Origin: Pseudomonas sp. B28(2017)
GTDB taxonomy: Bacteria; Pseudomonadota; Gammaproteobacteria; Pseudomonadales; Pseudomonadaceae
NCBI RefSeq assembly: GCF_002113025.1
Contig: NZ_NEJH01000019.1
Coordinates: 1 to 62,182 of the forward strand
Length of the DNA stretch: 62,182 nt
Direction of reading: 5' to 3'
The translations under genes were made by a program, and so were the position numbers. The notes under the pieces are model-generated. The model was not told where the DNA came from, did not search any database, and saw only the letters and a program-made list of their open reading frames with translations. Each line of letters starts with the position of its first letter. Within the stretch, counting starts at the first letter, position 1. Below, in pieces: positions 7,940 through 17,068 of the stretch.

Positions 7940-10066
7940 ATGCCCTCGCCTGAATCCTTGCCCGCTGTGTTGCTGGGCCTGGCCCTTGTTTGCCCGGCCA
8001 TGACCGAGGCTCAGGGCCTGGAACTGGGACAAGTGCTGATCGGGGCTGAGGACCAGAGCGACGAAGACCAGGTGATCGAGGCCGCCAAGGCTCGGCTGGC
8101 CCAGGTACCCGGCGGCACCAATATGGTCGACCTGCGCCGTCCGTTGCAGGGACGCGTGGCCAGCAACCAGGATGTGCTGGCTTACCAGCCCGGGATCTAT
8201 GCCCAGTCGGCGGGCAACGAAGGGGTGAAGATTTCGATTCGCGGCTCGGGCATCAACCGTGCACCGGGTGCCCACGCCTCGGGGCTGTACACCATGCTCG
8301 ACGGTCTGCCTCTGACCGGCCCTGGCGGCACGCCCTATGAATTGCTGGAACCGCTGTGGCTCGAGCATGTGGAAGTGCTGCGCGGCGCCAACGGTTTCGA
8401 CCGGGGCGCACTGGCCCTGGGCGGTGCCATCGATTACGTCAGCCACACCGGCTACGACTCACCGTTGTTGCAGGTGCGCTACGCAACGGGCAGCCACGGC
8501 TACCTCCAGCGCCAAGTCAGTTCCGGGCAAGTGCTCGGCGACTTCGATTACTACGTGGCCATGACCGAGGCAAACGCCGACGGCTACCAGGACCATACGG
8601 CCAGCGAGAGCCAGGGCGTCATCGCCAACTTCGGTTATCGCCTCAATTCCGACCTGGAAACACGCTTCTACCTGCGCCACCGGCAGACCGACAACGAGCT
8701 CGCGGGACGCGTGACCAAGCACTCCATCGAGCACGACCCTCGGGCGGCCAACCCTACCTACGTGGCTCGGGACGACCGCCGCGACGAGCCCGGCAGTACG
8801 TTTATCGGCAACAAGACCACCTGGTACATCGATGACGACTCGAGCATCCAGACCGGCCTTGTCTACCACGATTATCCCATGGACTTGAGTGAGGGCCCCA
8901 ACCGCCTGAAGGTGGCGTACACGGATGTCAGCGGCACGTTCGACTACAAGCGTCGCGACACGCTGTGGGGTCTGCAAAGCCAAAGCACGCTGGGCCTGCG
9001 CGTAACCAGACACCTGCCCAATGCCGGCGCCAGCGAGTTCGTGCGCATCCCCAGCGCTAACACCGCCGGCTACGCGCCGGGCACGCTGATTCGCAACTTC
9101 ACCTACCAGGGTTCGGACACGGTCCTGCATGTCGGCAATGACCTGGAGATTGCCGACGACCTGTGGCTGACCACCGGCCTCGCCGCCCTCTACACCCGTC
9201 GTGAAAGCGATGTCACCTACCCGCAGGAAGGTGGCAAGACCAGCCTGCACGACTGGGACTACGCCTCGCGCGTGGGCATGCGCTACCAATTGGCACCTGA
9301 CCTGCAACTGTTCGGCAATCTCAGTCGCTCGGTCGAGGCGCCACACCCGTGGTCGCTGATTTATAGCTCCAACATTCGATTCCCCGCCGGCAGCGGTGTC
9401 GCCACCGGGGCCCAGCGCGATCCAGTCAAGCTGCAAAACCAGACCGCCACCACCCTGGAAATCGGTGGCCGTGGTGACAGCACTTTGGGGCAGTGGAGCC
9501 TGGCCTGGTACTACGCCCAGGTACGCCATGAATTGCTTTCGGTGTTGCCGGATGCCAGCGCCACCACGCCCTACGAGCTCAACGCCAGCCCCACCGTGCA
9601 CCAGGGCGTGGAAGCCAGCCTGCTGAGCCCGCTTTGGTCGCCGGATGATGGCGGCCAATTGAGCCTGCGCCAGAGCTATACCTTCAGTGACTTCCACTAT
9701 CGCGACGATGACCGCTTTGGCGACAACCGCCTGCCGGGCCTGCCGATGCACTATTACCATGGCGAACTGCGCTACGACTGGCCACAAGGCTTCTTCGCCG
9801 CATTCAACACGCAATGGGTGTCCACAGTGGCCGTCGATTACGCCAACAGCTACTACACCGATCCCTACGCAATATTCGGCGCGACGCTGGGCTACAACGC
9901 GCCCAAGGGCGACTGGCAGACCTGGCTGGACCTGCGCAACCTTACCGACAAGCACTATGCCGCCACCGTCACGCCGGGCTACGACGACAAAGGGCTGGAC
10001 GCCGCACGATCCACGCCCGGTGAAGGCATGGCGATGTACGTCGGGGTGTCGTGGAGTCTGCTCTGA
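7940..10066 (+). CDS. TonB-dependent outer-membrane receptor
   Basis: 708 residues from the ATG at 7940, which has GGAG nine bases upstream; in-frame codons further upstream look non-coding. A signal peptide (about residues 1-26) precedes the plug domain. The plug has the sequence ISIRGSGI and VEVLRGANGFDRGALALGGAIDYVS (cited here in part), typical of TonB receptors, and the C-terminal 500 residues form the beta barrel ending in W-S-L-L. It takes up a metal complex or other scarce ligand using TonB energy. The closest relatives I recall are P. aeruginosa receptors of unknown substrate. No Fur box was seen upstream, unlike the receptor at 49.3 kb. Confidence 0.85.
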   Translation: MPSPESLPAVLLGLALVCPAMTEAQGLELGQVLIGAEDQSDEDQVIEAAKARLAQVPGGTNMVDLRRPLQGRVASNQDVLAYQPGIYAQSAGNEGVKISIRGSGINRAPGAHASGLYTMLDGLPLTGPGGTPYELLEPLWLEHVEVLRGANGFDRGALALGGAIDYVSHTGYDSPLLQVRYATGSHGYLQRQVSSGQVLGDFDYYVAMTEANADGYQDHTASESQGVIANFGYRLNSDLETRFYLRHRQTDNELAGRVTKHSIEHDPRAANPTYVARDDRRDEPGSTFIGNKTTWYIDDDSSIQTGLVYHDYPMDLSEGPNRLKVAYTDVSGTFDYKRRDTLWGLQSQSTLGLRVTRHLPNAGASEFVRIPSANTAGYAPGTLIRNFTYQGSDTVLHVGNDLEIADDLWLTTGLAALYTRRESDVTYPQEGGKTSLHDWDYASRVGMRYQLAPDLQLFGNLSRSVEAPHPWSLIYSSNIRFPAGSGVATGAQRDPVKLQNQTATTLEIGGRGDSTLGQWSLAWYYAQVRHELLSVLPDASATTPYELNASPTVHQGVEASLLSPLWSPDDGGQLSLRQSYTFSDFHYRDDDRFGDNRLPGLPMHYYHGELRYDWPQGFFAAFNTQWVSTVAVDYANSYYTDPYAIFGATLGYNAPKGDWQTWLDLRNLTDKHYAATVTPGYDDKGLDAARSTPGEGMAMYVGVSWSLL

Positions 10067-10168
10067 GGCCGGGTTAACCGGCCGCATGATCGCCGTCATC
10101 GCACACGCAAAAACCGGGACCCGCCCGGTCTTTGCGAAACCTGTTGAACCGCACGTTACACCGCCACG

Positions 10169-10999
10169 TCAGACCTTGAAGTCGGTGGACAGCGCCAGCG
10201 CTTTCCATTCGGTCAGTTCCGCTTGCACAAAACGGTTTTTCGCCTCGATTCGTGTCACGGTGTCGCTGCCCAGCGCCAGGCGTTGTGGTGGCTTGGGGGC
10301 GTTGACCAGCGCGAGCATCGCTTCGGCAAACTTCACCGGATCACCAGGCTGCGCATGATTGGCGCCTTCGGCAAACTGGCGCATCTTGCCCACGGTTTCC
10401 TCGTAGTCCGACAGTTCCAGGGCGGTCTTGATCAGCGACTGCTCGTCCAGGAAGTCGGTACGGAAGAACCCGGGCTCGACAACTGTCGCATGGATGCCCA
10501 AGGGTGCCAGTTCCTGATGCAGCGCTTCGGTAATGCCCTCCACCGCAAACTTGGTGGAACCGTAGACACCCCAGCCCATGTAGGCCTGATAGCCGCCGAT
10601 CGACGAGATGTTGATGACATGACCGCTACGCTGGCGACGCATGTGCGGCAGTACGGCACGGGTGACATTGAGCACACCGAACACGTTGGTGGCGAACAGA
10701 CGCTCCGTTTCGCTGGCACTGGTTTCTTCCACCGCGCCCAGCACACCGAAACCGGCGTTGTTGATCAGCACGTCAATGCGCCCGAAACGCTTGATACCTT
10801 CTGCGACAGCCAGATGCGCTTCTTGCTCTCGAGTGACGTCCAGCCGCACGGCGAGCAGGTTCGGGTGATCACCCAGACGGTCAGTGATGTCTTGTGGATT
10901 GCGGGCAGTGGCGATAACCGCGTCGCCGGCACGCAGGGCGTGTTCTGCGATGAGGGTGCCAAAACCACGGGAAGCGCCAGTAATGAACCAGGTACGCAT
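10169..10999 (-). CDS. SDR-family NAD(P)-dependent oxidoreductase
   Basis: 276 residues from the ATG at 10999, preceded by AGGAGGAG at 5 bases. Classical short-chain dehydrogenase: nucleotide-binding TGASRGFG (residues 7-14), NNAG after the fourth strand, the catalytic Ser region (NISSIGG) and Y-G-S-T-K. The sequence resembles SDRs described as oxidoreductases acting on aldehydes or ketones, but the substrate is unknown. It is divergent from the LysR gene at 11130 with a 130-bp gap, the usual arrangement of a regulator and its target. Confidence 0.88.
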   Translation of the reverse strand: MRTWFITGASRGFGTLIAEHALRAGDAVIATARNPQDITDRLGDHPNLLAVRLDVTREQEAHLAVAEGIKRFGRIDVLINNAGFGVLGAVEETSASETERLFATNVFGVLNVTRAVLPHMRRQRSGHVINISSIGGYQAYMGWGVYGSTKFAVEGITEALHQELAPLGIHATVVEPGFFRTDFLDEQSLIKTALELSDYEETVGKMRQFAEGANHAQPGDPVKFAEAMLALVNAPKPPQRLALGSDTVTRIEAKNRFVQAELTEWKALALSTDFKV

Positions 11000-11129
11000 T
11001 TCAACTCCTCCTGTCAGCGACCCGTGCGACATTGCCGGGCCTTCTCGATGAGTTGATGCGACTTTAAGCTCGTGTTACTGATGCGATAATCCCAGCAAAT
11101 TTGCATGACTTAGTGAAAGGCGCTCACAA

Positions 11130-12032
11130 ATGACATCCCCCTCCACCGCCGACCTGTCGATTTTCCTGTGCATCGCCCGGCACCTGAACTTCAGTCGTGC
11201 GGCAGTGGAACTCGGCCTCACGCCCTCGGCCCTTAGTCACTCATTGCGCGCCCTGGAGAATCGCCTGGGCGTACGGCTGTTCAACCGCACCACCCGCAGC
11301 GTGGCCTTGACTGACGCAGGGGAACGACTTTACGCCCGGCTCACACCGGCCTTTCGTGACATCGACGATGCACTGGAAGACCTCAACAACTTTCGCGACA
11401 AGCCCTCAGGCAACCTGCGCATCACCGCAGGTCGACAGGCGTGTGAGTTGGTGCTGCTGCCGATTGTCAGCCAGTTCTTGCAGGCGTACCCGGATATCCA
11501 CCTGGAGATCGTCGAAAGCGACGCCTTGGTGGACGTGGTCGCCGGCGGCTTTGACGCGGGGGTACGCTTTGGCAACCGTCTGGAAGCCGATATGGTTTCA
11601 CTGCCCATCGGGACGAACATGCGCTCGGTGGTCGTGGGCTCACCAGTATTCTTCGAACGGCATGTCGCACCACACAAACCCGAGGACTTGCATGGCCTGC
11701 CGTGCATCCGCCATCGCTTCCCCAGCGGCGCGATGTACCGATGGGAATTCGAACGCGGCGCGATCACCCAGGAAATCGAAGTCAGCGGTCCGCTCACGCT
11801 CGGCGATGTCAGCCTGATGATCGGCCCGGCATTGCAAGGCGTGGGTTTGGCCTATGTGTTCGAGGACATGGTCAGCGGGTATCTGGCTGATGCCCGCTTG
11901 ACCCAGGTGCTGGCCGATTGGTGCCCCTACTATCCGGGCCTGCACTTGTACTACCCGAGCCGCCGTCATGTGCCCGCAGCGCTCAAGGCATTCATCGACT
12001 TTGCTCGCTCGGCCCGCCAGCTCAACACGTAG
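11130..12032 (+). CDS. LysR-family transcriptional regulator
   Basis: 300 residues with an N-terminal winged helix-turn-helix (about residues 5-65; LNFSRAAVELGLTPSALSHS is the recognition region) and a C-terminal effector-binding domain. It belongs to the CrgA/DmlR-like group. It probably controls the divergent SDR gene, and possibly itself, from the 130-bp shared promoter. Confidence 0.9.
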   Translation: MTSPSTADLSIFLCIARHLNFSRAAVELGLTPSALSHSLRALENRLGVRLFNRTTRSVALTDAGERLYARLTPAFRDIDDALEDLNNFRDKPSGNLRITAGRQACELVLLPIVSQFLQAYPDIHLEIVESDALVDVVAGGFDAGVRFGNRLEADMVSLPIGTNMRSVVVGSPVFFERHVAPHKPEDLHGLPCIRHRFPSGAMYRWEFERGAITQEIEVSGPLTLGDVSLMIGPALQGVGLAYVFEDMVSGYLADARLTQVLADWCPYYPGLHLYYPSRRHVPAALKAFIDFARSARQLNT

Positions 12033-12103
12033 CCAGCTCAACACGTAACTGCGCGCGACGACTAAGCTTTTGTAACGCCACTTCCTCCCTCAAGGAGATA
12101 TCC

Positions 12104-13381
12104 ATGAGCGCCGCCGCCCTGTCCGAGCTCGATGCCGCCCTGCCCGGCCTGACCCGCAAGATCCGCGTGCTGGATGCCCTGTCCTGGCCGGATGGGGTCG
12201 AGGAAGACTTCCTGGCGAAATGGCGCGGCGGGCGGGCTGCGTTACCCAGAGTCGAGTTGCAGCCCCGCGACCACAGCAACGACATCGCCGCCCTGGAAAC
12301 CTTTATCCGCCGTTGCGATGTGGGGCATCCGGCCGGGAACTACCTCGCCATGACCGCCCGTAGCTATGCCACGGCCGGACACATGCTGGGGGCCATTGGT
12401 ACCCCGGCGTTTACCCACTATTCGTCGGCGCTGTACCGGCGCCCGGATTTCTATTACACGCGCTTGCAACTGAGCATGCTCGACGCCGCCAATTTCTTCC
12501 TCAAGACCACCGACGCCCTGCTGGGCGGTGCACGGATTCCACCGAGCCCGGCCGAGATCCCGGCCAAGGCGTTCGCCGCCTGGCTTCAACCGGAGCTGGA
12601 CCATTTCTTCGGTGTCGGGCAGATCACGGTCGTGCTCGATCCGAACCTGGCCGCCAAGGCCATCGCCGGATCGAGCCGCATTCGCCTGCGGGCCAGCGCA
12701 CTGTTCTCGGAGCTGGACAAGAATCAGCTGCTGCAACACGAGGCCTTCGTGCATGTCGCCACGGCACAAAACGGCGCGCGGCAGCCCAACCTCACAAGCC
12801 TGGGCCTGGGAGCGCCCCGCACGACCCAGACCCAGGAAGGCATTGCCACCCTGGCCGAACTGTTCACCGGCAGCATGGACATCAATCGCCTGCGTCGCCT
12901 GGCCCTGCGCGTACTTGCCGTCCAGCAGGCGCTGGAGGGCGCCGATTTCATCCAGGTGTTCGAAGGTTTTCTGGCGGCCGGGCAGACACAAGAGGAATCG
13001 TTCCGCTCAAGCCAACGAGTGTTCCGTGGTGTCGATCTGCGGGGCGGTTCGGCGTTTACCAAGGACGCCGCTTACCTGACCGGACTGCTCGGTGTCCATA
13101 CTCTGCTGCGTATTGCAATCCGCGATAACCGGCCGGAACTGATCGGGCATTTGTTTGCAGGGCGCCTGAGCCTGGCCGACACCGTACGTCTGGCGCCACT
13201 TTTCGACTCCGGCTGGCTCAAGGCACCGGTCTATCTTCCGGCCTGGGCGTCTGATCTGCGTATCCTGGCCGCCAACCTGGCCTTCTCGGCGTTCATTGCC
13301 CAGATCAAGCTGGAGGTGCTGGACCTGAAGGTCTTCATGGCATTTGCCGAAGAACACGAAAGCGATGCCAGCGCATCTTGA
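12104..13381 (+). CDS. QEGLA-motif (DUF1704) protein
   Basis: 425 residues from the ATG at 12104 (AAGGAGA at 7 bases); the longer open frame begins inside the LysR gene. It carries HEAFVH near residue 212 and TQEGIATLAE near residue 243. This is the pattern of the family named flavohaemoglobin expression-modulating QEGLA motif protein, here with I in place of L. The H-E-x-x-x-H and downstream E suggest a metallohydrolase-like centre, as in gluzincins. Biochemical role unknown; no flavohaemoglobin gene is adjacent. Confidence 0.85.
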   Translation: MSAAALSELDAALPGLTRKIRVLDALSWPDGVEEDFLAKWRGGRAALPRVELQPRDHSNDIAALETFIRRCDVGHPAGNYLAMTARSYATAGHMLGAIGTPAFTHYSSALYRRPDFYYTRLQLSMLDAANFFLKTTDALLGGARIPPSPAEIPAKAFAAWLQPELDHFFGVGQITVVLDPNLAAKAIAGSSRIRLRASALFSELDKNQLLQHEAFVHVATAQNGARQPNLTSLGLGAPRTTQTQEGIATLAELFTGSMDINRLRRLALRVLAVQQALEGADFIQVFEGFLAAGQTQEESFRSSQRVFRGVDLRGGSAFTKDAAYLTGLLGVHTLLRIAIRDNRPELIGHLFAGRLSLADTVRLAPLFDSGWLKAPVYLPAWASDLRILAANLAFSAFIAQIKLEVLDLKVFMAFAEEHESDASAS

Positions 13382-13545
13382 TCGGGATCAGCGTCACACC
13401 CTTTTAAAGACAACCGGGGTTCTTGAAATGAGCTGCTAACATTAGAAAGCGGTATCGAGGCCGAGCTCTGTGGCTTGCAAAGCCGGCTTGCACCTGCCAG
13501 GGATGATCCACTCATTTCAAGCCTGCCTGACCACATGGGGGTGCA

Positions 13546-15099
13546 ATGCACATTCCATTGTTTTACGCGTTGTCGGCCGTACTGCTATTGAGCGGATCTT
13601 CCTGCCTGGCACTGGGTACGGATGGGACCGCCGCCGCTCCGGCACCGGCACCGGCAAGCACAGCCAATGCGGCGCCCGTCACAGCGGCGGCCAAGGATCC
13701 CGTGTTCACCCAGGAACAGCTGGATCAAATGCTGGCGCCCATTGCGCTTTACCCCGACCCCTTGCTGGCACAGGTATTGATGGCCACCACCTACCCCGGG
13801 GAAGTCGGTGAGGCGGTAAGCTGGTCCAAAGCGCACCCCGACGCCAAGGGTGACGATGCGGTCAAACAAGTGGCGAGCCAACCCTGGGATCCGAGCGTGC
13901 AGGCACTGGTCGCCTTCCCGCAGGTTCTGGCAACGCTGGGTCAGGATCCCGTCTGGGTACAACGTCTGGGTGATGCCTTCCTGGCCCAGCCCGACGATGT
14001 CATGAACGGCGTACAACGCTTGCGTCACCAGGCCCAGGCTGCCGGCAACCTGCAGAGCAACCAGTATCAGAACGTGACGATCCAGAATGTCGCGGCGCCG
14101 GCCCCGGCAGCCACGACCACAACCCAGTCAGCGGCTCCAGCCCCTGCTCCGGAAGCGGCACCGGCCAGCAGCTCCACCATCATCATCCAGCCCTCCGATC
14201 CGCAGGTGGTGTACGTCCCCACCTATAACCCGACAACCACCTACGGCACCTGGGCCTATCCGGCGTCGCCGCCCGTGTACTATCCGCCGCCGCCCGCCTA
14301 TTACCCCGGTCAGGCCTTGATGGCCGGGCTGGCGTTTGGTACCGGCGTGGCCATCGTCGGGGCATTGTGGGGTGAATGTGACTGGGGCAATAACGACGTC
14401 GACATCGACGTCAACCGCTACAACAACATCAACGCCAACAACCGCATCACCAACAACCAGAACAAATGGCAGCACAACCCGGTGCACCGCAATGGCGTGC
14501 CCTATCGCGACAACAAGAGCCGCGAACAGTACGGCCGCCAATTGAACGGTGCCAGTCAGCGTGAAGCCTATCGAGGGGACAATGCCCAGCGCGCCCAGGC
14601 CCGAGAAAATGCCCGCAATTCAATGGACAGACACGGTATCGAGCGACCTGCCACCAGCAACCTCCAGGCCCGAGATCAAGCGCGCAAACTCCAGTCCGGA
14701 ACCTCGGGCGGCAATCGCTTACAGGCCGGTGCAGACAGACCGAAGGCGGCTGACAGAGGCCAGGGTGTTGCCAGAAACACCCGGGACAATCAGCAGCCCA
14801 GGAACGTGAATCGTCAGGCCGATCAGCAACCCAGGAACCAGAGCGCCCAGCTGAATCAGCGCAAAGAGGGCCTCGCGCAGACGCGTCAAGGAACCAACAA
14901 GCGGCCGGCCGCCAGTACCGGCAGTGCCCGCAACAATGCGTTCGCCGGCGCGCGCTCACCGTCCCAGGCCAACCTCCAGGCCAATCGTGGCCGGGCGAGC
15001 CAGGCATCCGCCCAGCGCCCCAGTGCCTCACGATCGGCCGGTCACCAGATCAGTCGGCCGTCCAGTCCACCAGCGCGTCAAAGGGGGGGCCGCCGTTGA
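13546..15099 (+). CDS. DUF3300 exported protein
   Basis: 517 residues. Signal peptide of about 20-25 residues with S-S-C-L-A-L-G at its end. The DUF3300 domain occupies about residues 55-240 (ALYPDPLLAQ, ATTYP, SQPWDPSVQAL are family landmarks). A Pro/Ala linker, a Pro/Tyr-rich stretch and a small hydrophobic segment follow. The last 220 residues are very rich in Asn, Gln, Arg and Ala and probably disordered, which suggests binding to cell wall or nucleic acid. Function unknown. It overlaps the DUF2950 gene by four bases, and DUF3300-DUF2950 pairs are common, so the two products likely act together. Confidence 0.88.
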   Translation: MHIPLFYALSAVLLLSGSSCLALGTDGTAAAPAPAPASTANAAPVTAAAKDPVFTQEQLDQMLAPIALYPDPLLAQVLMATTYPGEVGEAVSWSKAHPDAKGDDAVKQVASQPWDPSVQALVAFPQVLATLGQDPVWVQRLGDAFLAQPDDVMNGVQRLRHQAQAAGNLQSNQYQNVTIQNVAAPAPAATTTTQSAAPAPAPEAAPASSSTIIIQPSDPQVVYVPTYNPTTTYGTWAYPASPPVYYPPPPAYYPGQALMAGLAFGTGVAIVGALWGECDWGNNDVDIDVNRYNNINANNRITNNQNKWQHNPVHRNGVPYRDNKSREQYGRQLNGASQREAYRGDNAQRAQARENARNSMDRHGIERPATSNLQARDQARKLQSGTSGGNRLQAGADRPKAADRGQGVARNTRDNQQPRNVNRQADQQPRNQSAQLNQRKEGLAQTRQGTNKRPAASTGSARNNAFAGARSPSQANLQANRGRASQASAQRPSASRSAGHQISRPSSPPARQRGGRR

Positions 15100-16022
15100 A
15101 AAACCATCCTCGAGTGAAGGGACTCACGGGCTTGCTCCCTCATGTCCTTGCGATAGCTGTCGGCTTGGCGTGGTCGTGTATGGCGACGGCACAGCAAGCC
15201 TTTCCAACACCAGAAAAGGCCGCTGAAGCGTTCGTTGAAGCACTAGGTACGGAACACTCCGACCAGGCACGCCTGACCGAGCTGCTGGGCAGTGACTGGC
15301 ACAATTACATCCCCCGTGAAGGCGTGCAGCGCGAAGATGTGGACGCGTTTTTGCAGCAATACCGCGAGCAACATCACATTGAAAATACCAGTGACCGCAA
15401 GGCAGTCCTGGCGGTCGGCAGCAAGAACTGGACACTGCCAATCCCCATGACAAAAGCAGCCGACGGTTGGCGCTTCGACATGAAGGCCGGTAGCGCCGAG
15501 ATCCGTGCACGTCAAATCGGCCGCAATGAACTCGCCGCGGTGCAGTCGGTGCTGGCCTATCACGACGCCCAGATGGACTATGCGTCGGTCGATCGAGACG
15601 GAGATGGCGCCCTCGAGTATGCGCAGAAAATCTTCAGCACCCCCGGCAAGCACGACGGACTCTATTGGGCGGAAGACGATAGCGATCAGATCAGCCCGCT
15701 AGGGCCTTCGTTTGGCAAAGCCATTGCCGACGAAGACTGGCATGGTTACCGCTTCCGCATTCTTGATGGCCAGGGGCCTTCGGCACCGGGTGGCGCCTAC
15801 AGTTATCTCATCGGTGACAAGATGAGCCGGGGCTTTGCACTGATCGCCTGGCCGGCGAAATACAACGACACCGGAGTGATGAGTTTCATGATCAGCCATG
15901 ACGGCCAGGTGTTCGAGAAAGACCTGGGACCCGGTGGTGAAAAACTGGCGAAAGCGATGAAGCGCTTTGACCCGGATGACAGCTGGAAAGAGGTGGAAGA
16001 AGATCAAGCGCAGCAGGAATGA
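15096..16022 (+). CDS. DUF2950 exported protein
   Basis: 308 residues, beginning with TTG at 15096 inside the overlap TTGA with the DUF3300 stop codon. This suggests translational coupling. Residues about 1-32 form a signal peptide ending in A-T-A-Q. The body has the DUF2950 features FPTPEKAAEAFVEAL, a Y-A-Q-K-I-F-S segment, and a C-terminal GY-type region with SPGG/APGGAYSYL. Function unknown; periplasmic by prediction. Confidence 0.87.
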   Translation: MKNHPRVKGLTGLLPHVLAIAVGLAWSCMATAQQAFPTPEKAAEAFVEALGTEHSDQARLTELLGSDWHNYIPREGVQREDVDAFLQQYREQHHIENTSDRKAVLAVGSKNWTLPIPMTKAADGWRFDMKAGSAEIRARQIGRNELAAVQSVLAYHDAQMDYASVDRDGDGALEYAQKIFSTPGKHDGLYWAEDDSDQISPLGPSFGKAIADEDWHGYRFRILDGQGPSAPGGAYSYLIGDKMSRGFALIAWPAKYNDTGVMSFMISHDGQVFEKDLGPGGEKLAKAMKRFDPDDSWKEVEEDQAQQE

Positions 16023-16036
16023 CCGGGGGGTCTTAT

Positions 16037-16537
16037 CTAAAGCAACAGGACAAATCGCTCCTCGTTCCCCGTGCTTTCGTTGCAGGAGTGTTGTTCCAGT
16101 TGAAATCCACACCGATCGAGGACTTTTCTTGAGCCCAGATTTTCCTTGTAGGCAAAGGCAACCAGTTGCGCGAGTCCCCAGCGTACCTGCGCCTGCTGGA
16201 TAAGATGCCTCAGCGCCAACGTTGCCAGCCCCTGCCCGCATGCATGTTGAGCGATCCGATAGCCCACTTCAGCAGACCCCTTCGCCAGGTCGATACTTTT
16301 CAGATTGGCTCGACCAACGATTGTCTGACTGGAATCGACGATGACAAACGGGTGCCAGGCGCCGAAGGCAAAATCGGATAAATAGCTTTCGATATGGTCG
16401 GCGATGCCCCGCAATGAATAAAAAGCAGGGTCGCGCGCATCAATATGGGATTCGAACCATTCACGGTTTTGGACTTCGAATGCCAGCAACACTTCAGCGT
16501 CAGTCCTTTTCAGCTCGCGAACGCTAAACGATTCCAT
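16037..16537 (-). CDS. GNAT-family N-acetyltransferase (RimJ/RimL type)
   Basis: 166 residues; AGAGG six bases before the ATG. The RimJ-like pattern is seen: VQNREWF near the start, GRANL, EVGYRIAQHACGQGLAT as the acetyl-CoA-binding motif A (R/Q-x-x-G-x-G/A variant), and N-x-x-S-x-x-V-L-x-x-x-G-F near the end. It transfers acetyl from acetyl-CoA to an amine; substrate unknown. It ends 14 bases from the DUF2950 stop in convergent orientation. Confidence 0.85.
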   Translation of the reverse strand: MESFSVRELKRTDAEVLLAFEVQNREWFESHIDARDPAFYSLRGIADHIESYLSDFAFGAWHPFVIVDSSQTIVGRANLKSIDLAKGSAEVGYRIAQHACGQGLATLALRHLIQQAQVRWGLAQLVAFAYKENLGSRKVLDRCGFQLEQHSCNESTGNEERFVLLL

Positions 16538-16649
16538 TCATCACCTCTCCTTTGTCGTGTGCCGATATGGCGCAAGTTTATCTCATTACTTGAACAGCCT
16601 TGCCGAGCCTGACCTTCCCCTTCCAGAGCTCGAATGGCTTGCAGAGAAT

Positions 16650-16681
16650 ATATGGATAAACGTATATTCGAATTTCCATAT
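16650..16681. promoter_or_regulatory. Candidate ArsR operator
   Basis: AT-rich inverted repeat ATATGGA...TCCATAT with an inner TTCGAA core, ending 16 bases before the arsR start. ArsR operators are AT-rich dyads in this position. Autoregulation by ArsR is known for the family. Confidence 0.5.
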
Positions 16682-16697
16682 GTGTCGAGCCCCGCAA

Positions 16698-17045
16698 ATG
16701 CTCAATCCTGCCGCCGTATTCAAATGTCTGTCCGACGAGACCCGCGCTCGGGCCACTTTGCTCATCGCCCGTGAAGGCGAGTTATGCGTTTGTGAGCTGG
16801 TCTGTGCCCTGGACGACAGCCAGCCTAAAATTTCCCGCCATCTTGCACAGCTTCGCGGATGCGGCCTGCTGCTGGACCGCCGCCAGGGGCAGTGGGTGTA
16901 TTACCGGCTCAATCCTGACCTGCCGGCGTGGGTGCGTGACGTTCTCGAGACAACGTTGCTGGCAAACGCCGATTGGCTTGAAGGCAACAGCACTCGCCTG
17001 AACGCGATGGGCGACCGTCCTCTCAACACTTCCGCCTGCTGCTGA
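16698..17045 (+). CDS. arsR: Arsenic-responsive repressor ArsR
   Basis: 115 residues from the ATG at 16698, which gives the usual N-terminus (ML-x-P-x-x-x-FKCLSDETR). An in-frame ATG at 16680 is possible. The winged-helix fold carries ELCVCELV (metal-sensing Cys pair C-x-C) followed by the recognition helix QPKISRHLAQLR. A C-terminal Cys pair (A-C-C) may add ligands. It represses the ars operon until As(III) binds. First gene of arsRBCH, 23 bases before arsB. Confidence 0.92.
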   Translation: MLNPAAVFKCLSDETRARATLLIAREGELCVCELVCALDDSQPKISRHLAQLRGCGLLLDRRQGQWVYYRLNPDLPAWVRDVLETTLLANADWLEGNSTRLNAMGDRPLNTSACC

Positions 17046-17068
17046 CCCTTCATTCGTAGAGACTTTAC

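Noticed and set aside
7700..7940. Cobalamin riboswitch ahead of the TonB receptor
   Set aside because: Looked for a B12-box (GCCACTG type); none was found.
7870..7960. Alternative start for the TonB receptor at 7870
   Set aside because: It is in another frame and hits a stop soon after; the GGAG-preceded ATG at 7940 gives a proper signal peptide.
8459..10099. 546-codon minus-strand frame opposite the TonB receptor
   Set aside because: High-GC shadow frame of a real gene with receptor plug and barrel motifs on the plus strand.
13621..13690. Tandem repeat in the DUF3300 gene
   Set aside because: It is an Ala/Pro-coding low-complexity linker in a normal coding frame, not a separate repeat element.
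16557..16697. Longer ArsR starting at 16557
   Set aside because: The extra residues have no family counterpart and would include the operator-like dyad; 16698 gives the usual N-terminus.
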